Shown here: piece after piece, positions 1 to 9,669 of the stretch
How the letters are laid out: the number at the start of each line of letters is the position of its first letter
Numbering within the stretch: position 1 is the first letter of the stretch
NCBI GenBank assembly: GCA_964441945.1
Contig: CAYTWB010000006.1
Location: 1-64,000 of the forward strand
Length of the DNA stretch: 64,000 nucleotides
Direction of reading: 5' to 3'
From: JADGQM01 sp964441945
GTDB taxonomy: Bacteria; Desulfobacterota; Syntrophobacteria; Syntrophobacterales; Syntrophobacteraceae
Translations under genes and position numbers: made by a program
Notes under the pieces: generated by a model
The model's input: only the letters and a program-made list of their open reading frames with translations
The model's database searches: none
What the model was told of the DNA's origin: nothing

Positions 1-61
1 GATACTGCACTTTCACGCTGCCCCTTTTGGTGCAGTTCACGGTCGCCGGTGAGAATATCGA

Positions 62-2766
62 GTTTCGATGTCATTGCGCGCCTGCTGACCAATCCTCCGT
101 GTAAGTCGTGTTTAGTGGAGTGTTGAATCATCTGAGTTTCGATGTCATTGCGCGCCTGCTGACCAATCCTCCCGGGCAGGAAGTGCACAGGCATCTTTCC
201 CGGAAGCTCGTTTCGATGTCATTGCGCGCCTGCTGACCAATCCTCCGTGCCTACGTTCATGAGTGAAGTCCAGAAGAATTTGTTTCGATGTCATTGCGCG
301 CCTGCTGACCAATCCTCCCTGCACAGTGGCCAGATGAAAATCGGAGTTTATAGGTTTCGATGTCATTGCGCGCCTGCTGACCAATCCTCCTCGGACAAAA
401 AATCCGGTCCCAAGAGTTTCCAGGTGTTTCGATGTCATTGCGCGCCTGCTGACCAATCCTCCGAGATTCCCGGTTGATGAATAAGGATCCAGTTGTCCAG
501 TTTCGATGTCATTGCGCGCCTGCTGACCAATCCTCCAGACTTTGAAGGACATCAACGGTCTTGTTGATGATGTTTCGATGTCATTGCGCGCCTGCTGACC
601 AATCCTCCAGGGCAAACCAGATTCTAACAGGCTATGGCCTGAAAGTGTTTCGATGTCATTGCGCGCCTGCTGACCAATCCTCCTCACACCTAGAGTGGTG
701 GTGATTGAGGCGGAAGAAAGTTTCGATGTCATTGCGCGCCTGCTGACCAATCCTCCTAGAGGTGCATTGCCAGTACGGTTGGACGGACGGTGGAGTTTCG
801 ATGTCATTGCGCGCCTGCTGACCAATCCTCCGTGGCAACAGTAGAAATTAAGAGCCACCTTCTCGAAGTGTTTCGATGTCATTGCGCGCCTGCTGACCAA
901 TCCTCCTTGTTTTGAACAGACGACCGGAGCCGTGTTCCAGTGTTTCGATGTCATTGCGCGCCTGCTGACCAATCCTCCCGGAAAAGAAGTGGAAATCAAA
1001 GGGATTTATCCGAAGTATGTTTCGATGTCATTGCGCGCCTGCTGACCAATCCTCCAAGAAATGGGAGAGGAGACGGAGAGAAATATATCGTGTTTCGATG
1101 TCATTGCGCGCCTGCTGACCAATCCTCCAGGGAAGCTGGAGTTTTTGCCCGAGTGTCGGAAGACACGTTTCGATGTCATTGCGCGCCTGCTGACCAATCC
1201 TCCAAGTAATTGAGGAAGACTCTTGGCCGGAGCATGCTCGTTTCGATGTCATTGCGCGCCTGCTGACCAATCCTCCGTGACTGTGGTGTTTTTGTCTCAA
1301 CTCACAGAGGCAAGTTTCGATGTCATTGCGCGCCTGCTGACCAATCCTCCAAGGGAAAAGTCGGTTTTGGCCAGGCCGGCTAAACGAGGTTTCGATGTCA
1401 TTGCGCGCCTGCTGACCAATCCTCCACGGACAAGCGTCTTATCGGCAGTTTAACCTTAGAAGGGTTTCGATGTCATTGCGCGCCTGCTGACCAATCCTCC
1501 ACGAAGTCCGAGATGCGGCGAAAGCTATCGTTGAGGAGTTTCGATGTCATTGCGCGCCTGCTGACCAATCCTCCAGGAGAAGATCATGGGAACGAAGGTA
1601 ATCAATGGCGTGTTTCGATGTCATTGCGCGCCTGCTGACCAATCCTCCATGGCAAAGGAAATCTCTTTCGGATTTCCTCAAACCGTTTCGATGTCATTGC
1701 GCGCCTGCTGACCAATCCTCCTGGATAGTCGAGGACAAGAAAGTTCAGGAGGAAAAAAGTTTCGATGTCATTGCGCGCCTGCTGACCAATCCTCCATAGT
1801 AAAGGATATCAAACCCAACACCACCGACTGGCGTTTCGATGTCATTGCGCGCCTGCTGACCAATCCTCCTCGAAACAGTGTTGGGACGAAATTGAACGGA
1901 AGGAGGTTTCGATGTCATTGCGCGCCTGCTGACCAATCCTCCATTTGCAGAAACAAATTGGAAAGAGCACCTTCCTTCGTTTCGATGTCATTGCGCGCCT
2001 GCTGACCAATCCTCCAAGAACATATTATGTTGAGGGAGCGGGGCAATTGTGCGTGTTTCGATGTCATTGCGCGCCTGCTGACCAATCCTCCGCAAGAATT
2101 CAAAGCAATGAAGCTCGTGGATTTCTACGAGTTTCGATGTCATTGCGCGCCTGCTGACCAATCCTCCACCCGAAATTGCTTCTAACCAAACCATTCAACC
2201 CGACCAGTTTCGATGTCATTGCGCGCCTGCTGACCAATCCTCCGGAGGACTGGGTGATGCGGTCAGTATCCACTGGGATAATGTTTCGATGTCATTGCGC
2301 GCCTGCTGACCAATCCTCCTGGCAGTGGCTCCGACTCCGGCAGCAGCTCCGGTAACGTTTCGATGTCATTGCGCGCCTGCTGACCAATCCTCCAGGTCAA
2401 TGTTGATCTGGGGCCGCCGTATGGTCCATATCGTTTCGATGTCATTGCGCGCCTGCTGACCAATCCTCCTTTATGTGTTCTCACCCAAACGGATCAGCTC
2501 TTTATGTTTCGATGTCATTGCGCGCCTGCTGACCAATCCTCCAGATTTGATGGTTGTTTCTTGCAACCACGCCGCTTCCCATGTTTCGATGTCATTGCGC
2601 GCCTGCTGACCAATCCTCCTACAATGCCGCGGGAGAGTTCAATATCGTAGTCGAGTTTCGATGTCATTGCGCGCCTGCTGACCAATCCTCCTCGAGAAGC
2701 AGTCCGGTGGTGTGCTGGTGGTTGTCCGAGTTTCGATGTCATTGCGCGCCTGCTGACCAATCCTCC
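62..2766 (-). CRISPR. CRISPR array, 37 repeats / 36 spacers
   Basis: Thirty-seven copies of a 37-bp repeat start at 62, 136, 210, 282 and so on to 2730. By eye they are identical, including the terminal copies. Spacers are 35-40 nt. On the minus strand the repeat ends in ATCGAAAC, the usual 8-nt 5' crRNA tag of type III and many type I repeats, so transcription is inferred from high to low coordinate. This agrees with the minus-strand cas genes and the AT-rich flank at the 2767 side. The 24 bases before the spacer-length stretch at the low end (positions 1-24) do not match the repeat, so the array seems complete. Spacer targets cannot be determined here. Confidence 0.98.
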
Positions 2767-3274
2767 AGCTGTTGCCATGCGCTTCTTTCGGTTCTGTTGC
2801 CAGGACCGCTGGAGCCGAGAGCTTCATAAGCTCTTGAATTTGGTGAAGAAGCAGAAATCCTTGCATTTAGTTTGAAGATCTTCGGTTTGCAGGGTACGAC
2901 TTTGCAACAAATTGGAGCTTTGTTTTCCTTAACATATGGTTTCTTCAGTATATTTTGGAGAATATAAAGTTTGAAGATCATACAAATCTTACTCACAAAG
3001 CGTCATCTTCAAAGAATTTCTTCGATCCACGTTTTGCTCTCCTGCAACCATCTGAAAATACAGCCTAAAATGTGCCGTTTCCGTCTGCCCCCTTGGTCTT
3101 TTTGAAGATTGACTGTTCAGGTGTTGCCCAGACGGGATATTCAGACTTTTCTCTGGTTCCCGTGGGTGGCACGCATCTCATTATAATACATCATAATCAT
3201 TGCGTTTATTGGTCTCTTGCACCCTTCTGGAGTTTCTTTGAATATCTCGCACGGCTTTACGAAGGCGAATACCT
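2767..3274 (-). promoter_or_regulatory. Probable CRISPR leader and intergenic region
   Basis: This 508-base stretch lies between the repeat at 2730-2766 and cas6 and holds no convincing gene. It is clearly AT-richer than its surroundings, especially 2840-3000, as expected of a leader that drives the array on the minus strand. The 12-mer AGTTTGAAGATC occurs twice in direct orientation (2869-2880 and 2968-2979), and a 7-bp-arm palindrome lies at 2818-2834. Leader identity is inferred from repeat orientation and composition; no promoter was assigned. Confidence 0.6.
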
Positions 3275-4285
3275 TCAAGCAAAATGCTCAGGATTCCAGA
3301 AGGGGGGAGGGTAGCGTATTCCGTCCACCAGTATGGCGAAAGCCCCCATACCTCGTGAAGTATACTTGCCCATGTGGGTGAATACCCCCCATCGGAGCGC
3401 AGAAACAAGTGCCCTGGGGACTTGGCCGTAACGAAGTACACCTTGCAGTCCGCTCAGGCTCTGTTTCTCCTTCTTTCGACCGGAATAGCAGTCGTAGTTG
3501 GTCCAAGTGACCATATCCATCTGCAATCGGATTTCTCCATCGAGCTCCTCCAGGTAATCCTTGGTCCGGAGAAAAGAACCGCCGGAAGTGCTGGGAGGCG
3601 TATGAAACCCAGACAACAGGTCCTCCAGGTGATTCACGAGTTGATTGAAAAAAACATCAAAAGGTGGTGCATAATCAATAATCTCTCGTTCTTGCTCAAG
3701 CCTGGTCGGGGTGAGGAATTCGACTTCCACGTCACAGAACAGGCTGCCGGAGCCGTTGAATCTCATTGCCCAAAGGCAATCATTGGGTGAATCGACAAGC
3801 CTGTCATCAGTGTACAACTGCTGAATCACTTCCCCTGAGGGAGCAAGGGCTTGGATTTGTTTCAGGGCGAGGCGCCCTCGTGAGCCGGAAAGCCCGGAGG
3901 CGCCAAGATGTTGGAAAGCCCTGACCCACTTCGCAAAATCCTCCCATAGCACCGATTCGGTGAAGAGCGTCAGGCTGAAACCCAGCGGATCACCCGGTTC
4001 AATGCGTAGGGGTGTCAACAATGGTGCGGCATGGATTACCATAAGACTGGGACACGGTCTCTTGCCTTTTGGTGGAGCAGGCCGTTGCACATAGAGCAGA
4101 GCATAGGGGCACCTATGCCTGGCAAGGCATGCTGAACAATCAGTCTCCTCGTACCGCTCACAAAACGCAGCCCGAAGGGGCCGCCCCAAAGCTCCACGCC
4201 AGGTGACGCCTGGGAAAACCGGCAGGCTAAGCGGTTCCATAGCCGTGTAAGTGACGGCGAGTGTAACGCAAGACATCTCAGTCAT
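3275..4285 (-). CDS. cas6: Cas6-family CRISPR RNA endoribonuclease
   Basis: This 336-aa protein is expected to cut the precursor crRNA inside the repeats and so feed the type III effector encoded upstream. A cysteine cluster (C50, C53, C59) is followed by PYALLY, a pattern I associate with the longer Cas6 proteins of type III loci. The C-terminus carries a glycine-rich segment (GKYTSRGMGAF) like the RAMP G-loop of Cas6. It is the last cas gene before the array and is separated from the CARF-HEPN gene by 134 bases. The start is an ATG at 4285. The catalytic residues cannot be assigned from the sequence alone. Confidence 0.8.
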   Translation of the reverse strand: MTEMSCVTLAVTYTAMEPLSLPVFPGVTWRGALGRPLRAAFCERYEETDCSACLARHRCPYALLYVQRPAPPKGKRPCPSLMVIHAAPLLTPLRIEPGDPLGFSLTLFTESVLWEDFAKWVRAFQHLGASGLSGSRGRLALKQIQALAPSGEVIQQLYTDDRLVDSPNDCLWAMRFNGSGSLFCDVEVEFLTPTRLEQEREIIDYAPPFDVFFNQLVNHLEDLLSGFHTPPSTSGGSFLRTKDYLEELDGEIRLQMDMVTWTNYDCYSGRKKEKQSLSGLQGVLRYGQVPRALVSALRWGVFTHMGKYTSRGMGAFAILVDGIRYPPPFWNPEHFA

Positions 4286-4419
4286 ACCAGCACCCCCACA
4301 CTCAGGACCCGCTTCCGATGATCATTGATTGCATTCACCATCACTATCTCACAGTGTCCGATACAAGTACAATGATCTGCAAGGCCGTTGACTCCGTCAA
4401 CAAAGAATAGCCCCTTCCG

Positions 4420-5976
4420 TCAAAAGAGGCAGTGTTCCATCTGCTCTAGGTTCCTTTTAGCCTGAGTAGCCAGAGCCTTACGCCAATCAGGCTCAGCACC
4501 TGTTTCCATAAAAACAACAGACCAAAAGGAATCATTTTTTGTGATCTTATCGATGATCTTTTTAACAAATCCTTTCCCCTTATGGATAAACTGGTTTCTC
4601 TCGTCGCGGAGGCCACCGGTGGTATCGATAACGCACTTGATCGCATGCAGTAGTTCGCCTTGTGCCTCAGAGAATGCGTTTTCTTTCTCCTGACACCAGG
4701 CCTCGATCGACCGCTCAATAATGTGGAAATTCCAATGATTACGTTCAGTGGATAAACCAAGTTCACGACCCAAGAATTTCTCGTTTAGCTCCGACAATCT
4801 GGAATAGTTGTAATCACTATCCGAACCTTCTTGAAACAAACTCCCATCGAGTTTCTTGAGCAGGCGGATAGCAAGCATTTCGGATAGCGACACAAGCACC
4901 ACCCCGGCGTATACATATTGGCGTCGCCCAATGAGGTCACGATATCTGATCAGGCATTTAGAGATGATATTGGAGTTGGTGTCTCGCATGCGATCGAGCA
5001 GCCCAGGCATCTCCGTGCCTCCGAGCCTTCCGCATTTACACATCAGATCGCTTATGATGTTATCGACCTTCTCGTAATCCTGGTCCATCCATTTACAGGC
5101 AAGATCGATCAATTTGAATCCTTTGACTCCGGTTTTCTTCTGTGCATCCGTGAACGCAGTCGTCAAGCTCAAGGCACCATGGAAATCCAACCTTTCCGTA
5201 CGTGCGATAAGCTCTTTCTTTCGGGTATTGAATTGACGCAATTCATGGATTCGCGACGGTTGAACCACCCCCGTTGACTGGTCTTGGATAAGAACGATGG
5301 TTTGTTCGGGGAAATAAGCAAAAAACACCTCTTCGCAGTACCTGGATATCTCCGACATGCCGCCGGCGATGGCCAGGATGAATCTATGGTTGGGGTCTAT
5401 CCTGCGGCGAACAAAGCAGTCTCGCACCCATCTGTCGCACCATTCAAAAGCAAGCTCCTTCGTAAGGTTGTAGTGAGAATGCTCCATCCCCTCGAAGAAA
5501 TTGATAAGATGCAGGTTTGCAGCAAATTCATATTGCTTCTTCACCGAATCATACTGGTCCTCAATGATCTTTGCCGTATAAAACGCTTCTCTGTTAACAA
5601 AGTCTTTAATCTTTTTATCCGGACCGCTGTAATCGGAACGGTCCGTATAGACCAGCCAGATATCATCCAGTTCTCCCAGATCCTCTCGTCCTGACAGGGT
5701 TTTTTCGATCAACGGGAAGGTCACATTGATCACATTGATACCCTCTTTCTTATAGATATGGTCTGTATAAGCCGTGCATTCCGGTTGCTTCATCTGGTTA
5801 TGCTTACCTGAGTCAAAAGGCATCCAATTCACAACGATTTCTTTGTTCCTCACCTTTTCCTGGAGATCATGAGCAACCGTGTCCTTTGTGTTGAGCGAGA
5901 AGGCGGTACTCCCGTCTTCCGACAAGACCTGCATATCCTGTTGGCCAAGAGTGAAAATAATCGTTCTTTTGATCAT
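4420..5976 (-). CDS. CARF-HEPN ancillary ribonuclease (Csm6/Csx1-like)
   Basis: This 518-aa protein is probably an RNase switched on by cyclic oligoadenylate made by Cas10. The N-terminal half resembles a CARF sensor domain, including a GGMSEI segment. Near residues 459-464 the sequence RNQFIH fits the HEPN catalytic pattern R-x4-H, preceded by a helical region. The ATG at 5976 directly abuts the stop of the upstream Cas7 gene and is preceded by a GGAGG-type site, so it is translated within the cas operon. Known CARF-HEPN proteins (Csm6, Csx1) work as dimers and degrade RNA non-specifically. Which ring size activates this one cannot be told. Confidence 0.75.
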   Translation of the reverse strand: MIKRTIIFTLGQQDMQVLSEDGSTAFSLNTKDTVAHDLQEKVRNKEIVVNWMPFDSGKHNQMKQPECTAYTDHIYKKEGINVINVTFPLIEKTLSGREDLGELDDIWLVYTDRSDYSGPDKKIKDFVNREAFYTAKIIEDQYDSVKKQYEFAANLHLINFFEGMEHSHYNLTKELAFEWCDRWVRDCFVRRRIDPNHRFILAIAGGMSEISRYCEEVFFAYFPEQTIVLIQDQSTGVVQPSRIHELRQFNTRKKELIARTERLDFHGALSLTTAFTDAQKKTGVKGFKLIDLACKWMDQDYEKVDNIISDLMCKCGRLGGTEMPGLLDRMRDTNSNIISKCLIRYRDLIGRRQYVYAGVVLVSLSEMLAIRLLKKLDGSLFQEGSDSDYNYSRLSELNEKFLGRELGLSTERNHWNFHIIERSIEAWCQEKENAFSEAQGELLHAIKCVIDTTGGLRDERNQFIHKGKGFVKKIIDKITKNDSFWSVVFMETGAEPDWRKALATQAKRNLEQMEHCLF

Positions 5977-7986
5977 TCATGCCCTCCTCTTTTCGAAGTC
6001 ATCGTTGCGGAGCTTGGTATGCCAACCAGGGATTGAGGCTTCGTCACCTTTTCTTGAGTATTCGGGATAGTTACGATCATCCGCCTTCAGAACAAGAAGA
6101 GGCGCCATCTCCTTTAGCCGTGCGACGGCGGCATTGGAGTCTGCAAACGATTTGATCAGGCCGATATGATCCGGCGTTTTTTCCTCGAATGAACTACTAG
6201 CAGGATCGAATTGGAAGTACTTGAGCGAGTCTATGGAAATCTGGACAGCTCCCATGCCGTAGTTCTTCCCGTAGCCAACCTGGTGGCAGAGGATTTGCTG
6301 CTCCTGCATTGCCCGGGTAAAATCCTTTTCGTTTTCGCGGTCACCTACGAGATGATTGGTTGGTCCAAGAGTGAGGGTGAAGAGTAGAAGTTGCAGCTCT
6401 CTTTTCGTCAGGTTTTCGAAATGAACAGAGAATTTGAAAGAGGGGAATGAGATGCTGCTGTCTTTTTCCTTCTTCGGCATCAGCAAGTCATGTGCCCGGA
6501 CAAGATAATCATCGGTTTCATTATCTTTTTCCATGGCATGATGTTCTCTCGCCAGCCGGTCTTTGTAGTACATTTTCCGACCCGAAAGCTTGTGCTGACA
6601 AACGAAATCAGCACGAACAGGATCTCCATACGTATTGAGCGGCAGAGAATAAGATGGGTCTTGTTGAACATAGAACTCGTAAGCTGTTGACCTTGGCGAG
6701 CCGGGTCGAGGAAGGATCATATACTTGCGGGCTAGTCCGCCTTTTTCATACATGGCGAAGTTGAATCGAACCTTTCCGGATTTCGCGGACCAGATCTTGT
6801 GCAGCCCATCTTGCTTGAGACGCTGATATGCCTCGCCATAGAGCGGCCTTTTAGGGTCATCAGCAACGGCATATCCAAACAGTTCTCTCACCAGGCTGAG
6901 ATCAGGCCGCTCGATACTGCTGACCCCTGACGCCTTTTCGAATTCGTTCTGCACCCAGCCGACGTCCGGGGAGTCCCCTACGGTCCGCCGGTAGGCCCAG
7001 CGGTAACGGAAATGCTTGCCAAAGGTGAGGATTTCCGTCGCGCCCTGCTTGTACTCAAAGAAAATGATATCGTTTACCTTTAAGGGCCAGGCTTTCTTCA
7101 TATTTGTCTTAATGGTATCAGAAATGAAAGCACTTGATTGGGGATGTTCGTTCAATGCCTCGTCAGCAATGAGTGCTTCGAGTGTTTTTTCATACAATTC
7201 AATCGTTGCGGTGTTGATCGTAAATACCGGGGGGGGCACTTTTGACACTTTTGGATGGTTTGCCGCCCGGATGACGAAGTAGTTATGCTGGGCCGCCGAT
7301 CTTCCTTGGTTGGGAAATGTCTTGGCGAAAGTGCCCCGGCCATCAAGGCCATCCTGGTAGGGGAAAAAGCAGAGGTCAGCCTTATCTTTTCTGTCTGATG
7401 GATGCAGTCTCTTTAACATCCCAAACTGTATGCCGTCATGAGTGTAACATTGCGGTTTTGGACTGGTCAGGGTTGATTCGCTAACGGTTCCCTTTCCCGC
7501 AGAACAGAAACCATAATCCCCGGTGAGTTGGGCAACCTTTACGGATAGAAGTCGTCCATCCCTGTTCCTGGTCACACTCTCGATGATCCCATACCCCCAT
7601 TGTATCGTTCCTCCCTGTCTCGGCGAGATATTGGGTCTGAAGGTGAATCGCCGGTCGTTGACCCTGGTCATGGGAATGCCCAGAAACGCAGCCATGAAGG
7701 AGCCAATGCAGCCTTTCAGGGTATGCCTGGAAACGATAGGTTTCTCACCCACCTTCAGGGGGTAGATATAAGTCCGTTGCTTGCCCTGGCTGTTCGGGTC
7801 CGTTTTCTGAGTGTTCCCGGGGAGCAAAGGGGACAATGCCCGCAGTGTACATTCGATTCGGCCGGTGAGGACTTCGCCCTGCGGATCATGAAAGGGCTGG
7901 GCGGGTACGAGCTCGGCATCGACGCCCTTCACGGGAATAAACCCATACGGCCTTGTCTGCAGCGCGTCTGCGATAAACTTATTCAT
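5977..7986 (-). CDS. Large Cas7/RAMP subunit (Cas7-insertion type)
   Basis: This 669-aa protein is probably a backbone subunit of the type III-D-like effector. The N-terminus shows a Cas7-type element (TLRALSPLLPG, then PIVSRHTLKGCIGSF), and a long middle section separates it from a C-terminal RAMP-like part with GYGKNYGMGAVQIS. That layout matches the 'Cas7 with insertion' subunit of III-D variants and the TIGR03986-type RAMP proteins. I chose the ATG at 7986 because it overlaps the upstream stop as ATGA and has GGAGG eight bases before it; an in-frame ATG at 8001 is less likely. The gene sits between the Csx19-like gene and the CARF-HEPN gene. Confidence 0.75.
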   Translation of the reverse strand: MNKFIADALQTRPYGFIPVKGVDAELVPAQPFHDPQGEVLTGRIECTLRALSPLLPGNTQKTDPNSQGKQRTYIYPLKVGEKPIVSRHTLKGCIGSFMAAFLGIPMTRVNDRRFTFRPNISPRQGGTIQWGYGIIESVTRNRDGRLLSVKVAQLTGDYGFCSAGKGTVSESTLTSPKPQCYTHDGIQFGMLKRLHPSDRKDKADLCFFPYQDGLDGRGTFAKTFPNQGRSAAQHNYFVIRAANHPKVSKVPPPVFTINTATIELYEKTLEALIADEALNEHPQSSAFISDTIKTNMKKAWPLKVNDIIFFEYKQGATEILTFGKHFRYRWAYRRTVGDSPDVGWVQNEFEKASGVSSIERPDLSLVRELFGYAVADDPKRPLYGEAYQRLKQDGLHKIWSAKSGKVRFNFAMYEKGGLARKYMILPRPGSPRSTAYEFYVQQDPSYSLPLNTYGDPVRADFVCQHKLSGRKMYYKDRLAREHHAMEKDNETDDYLVRAHDLLMPKKEKDSSISFPSFKFSVHFENLTKRELQLLLFTLTLGPTNHLVGDRENEKDFTRAMQEQQILCHQVGYGKNYGMGAVQISIDSLKYFQFDPASSSFEEKTPDHIGLIKSFADSNAAVARLKEMAPLLVLKADDRNYPEYSRKGDEASIPGWHTKLRNDDFEKRRA

Positions 7987-8429
7987 GACTGCATCCTCCA
8001 TGTCGCATCGTCTTCCTGAACGACAAGCTTTTCCATAGCGGGGAGGTTTGTGAGAACTCCGAGTCGCTTTGCGAAGGCAAAGCGCTTTTCTTCCAGCTTG
8101 ATCGTTTTATATGCTTTTTCGGAACCCCCTCCTGTGTTTTCATAGACTGCGTATCGTTCCTGCTCGTCATCGAAGACGCAGGACAACTGCCAGGCATTGG
8201 CAAAGAATATCAGGCGGCCGGCGTCCGACAGATCAACCTGATCGTTGTAGTCCATTCTGAAGAAACCGGCTGCGCCGGCCTTCGACGCCTCCGGAGATTC
8301 GGCATCAAGACTTGCATGGACACGCCTTGCACGATCTGCAGACCATCTGCGCTCCCCCATGACCGTAACCTTGGTTTTTTCCGAGACAATCTGTTTGATT
8401 TCATCCAGTGTCTTGTAGAGGTACGGCAT
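7983..8429 (-). CDS. Small Csx19-like type III-D protein
   Basis: This small protein of 148 aa lies inside the effector operon, four bases overlapping the next gene. Its position and size match Csx19, a poorly understood component of type III-D complexes, but I see no unmistakable motif, so the name rests mainly on context. The ATG at 8429 is preceded by GGAGG and lies two bases after the upstream stop. Longer in-frame starts would overlap the previous gene heavily and are rejected. It could alternatively be an unrelated small subunit. Confidence 0.6.
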   Translation of the reverse strand: MPYLYKTLDEIKQIVSEKTKVTVMGERRWSADRARRVHASLDAESPEASKAGAAGFFRMDYNDQVDLSDAGRLIFFANAWQLSCVFDDEQERYAVYENTGGGSEKAYKTIKLEEKRFAFAKRLGVLTNLPAMEKLVVQEDDATWRMQS

Positions 8430-8431
8430 CC

Positions 8432-9667
8432 TCAATCCTCCCTGTTGTTGGTAGTCTCCGTAATGGAAAAGGCAGGGTAGCTTCCCCCGGCCCCGAGGCT
8501 GATCAGTCGATGCTGAAATCCCTGTTTCAATAGGCCCCTGACGGCCGTCCATTCGCCTTCCTTTTTGACCGGTATGCGCACTCGCCCTTTGAACCTGCCG
8601 GCAAAGAGCCTTTCTTCGTTGAATTTCCCGCCTCCCCAGACGGCGCGTGTCAGTTCGTCCTCGGCGTGGCGCTCCACCGGCAATAGAAACTCACGGGGGT
8701 CGCCGTCAAGGCGCAGATCTTCGATAAGAAGAGAGCCTGCGCTCTCCGAGCCCTTGTCTGTCTTGCCGAAGAAGTCCAGCAGGTCCTTGCGATAGCGGCG
8801 AATAAAGGCCTTGAAAGCACCCTTCACGGAAGAACCGGGGATAAAGAGACACCGACCGTCGTGGATGAACGCCATGTCCACCTCATTGCCTTTCAGCAGG
8901 CTGAAGGCATGCTGTCCGCCCTTGATGAGGAGAGCCTCAATTCCCCAATCCTTGGGTATCTCTACCAGGAGGTCATAAACCAGATAGCGCCTTACCTGGT
9001 CATTCGGCTCTTCCTTCGGCATCACACTCTTCCAATGCGACTCCAGATCAGGCAGCTTGTTGATGGGTGTGTCAAGATAAACCTCATGATTCTCCCTGGT
9101 TATCTCGAATCGCTTCAGACCGTTTTCAGTCAACCGGCACCATCCCAGACCGGCGGCGGAAAAGGCCCCCAGCGCTACCCCCTCCGTTTTCCAAGACCAG
9201 GCGACGGCATCAATCCAATGCCTGATCTTTCCAAGGTCATCAATGCCAAGCCCTCGATCTTCGACCCCGATCACGACCTTGATCTTAAGCTCATGGGGGG
9301 CGATTTCCCATTGGGCAAATTTCGCCTCATCCGCGGCCGCACGAGTCGCCGGCTCAATGCGCAGGCGATCGCGGAGATTCTTTATTGCTTTGTCGCTGTA
9401 CCAGCTGCGAAACCAGAGCAGGGAAGCCGGCTTTTTCTCTTTGCCGTCATCTCCCGTAATCCTGTAGAATAGAGGATCTTTTTCAATGTCGGCCACCACA
9501 TCCCTCAGAGTGGCAATGAATACCCCTGCAAGGGAGGAGCCGGGAACGCCCGGCTGATTCAAGCCATTCTCGAAGATGCCGTTGGCGCCGAAAAACATAT
9601 CAAAATCGCCGCTCCCGATGTGCAGGGATGACGCCGGCTCCAGTTCCAAGACGTCAATTTCTTTCAT
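8432..9667 (-). CDS. Tandem Cas7 protein (Cas7-2x)
   Basis: This 411-aa protein contains two RAMP/Csm3-like halves. The first has LEPASSLHIGSGDFD with GVPGSSLAGVF. The second, after about residue 215, has LLIKGGQHAFS with IPGSSVKGAFKAFIRRY. Each pair is the usual substrate-binding strand plus the 'PGSSxKG' loop of Csm3-type Cas7. A two-Cas7 fusion is a hallmark of type III-D variants, where the Cas7 units bind crRNA and cut target RNA. Candidate catalytic aspartates lie before each PGSS loop but are not assigned. The start ATG at 9667 is two bases after the upstream stop. Confidence 0.8.
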   Translation of the reverse strand: MKEIDVLELEPASSLHIGSGDFDMFFGANGIFENGLNQPGVPGSSLAGVFIATLRDVVADIEKDPLFYRITGDDGKEKKPASLLWFRSWYSDKAIKNLRDRLRIEPATRAAADEAKFAQWEIAPHELKIKVVIGVEDRGLGIDDLGKIRHWIDAVAWSWKTEGVALGAFSAAGLGWCRLTENGLKRFEITRENHEVYLDTPINKLPDLESHWKSVMPKEEPNDQVRRYLVYDLLVEIPKDWGIEALLIKGGQHAFSLLKGNEVDMAFIHDGRCLFIPGSSVKGAFKAFIRRYRKDLLDFFGKTDKGSESAGSLLIEDLRLDGDPREFLLPVERHAEDELTRAVWGGGKFNEERLFAGRFKGRVRIPVKKEGEWTAVRGLLKQGFQHRLISLGAGGSYPAFSITETTNNRED

Positions 9668-9669
9668 GG

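Noticed and set aside
145..2829. Long open readings across the CRISPR array with repeated peptides such as GGLVSRRAMTSK
   Set aside because: They are translations of the 37-bp repeat and change frame with spacer length; no ribosome binding sites or domains.
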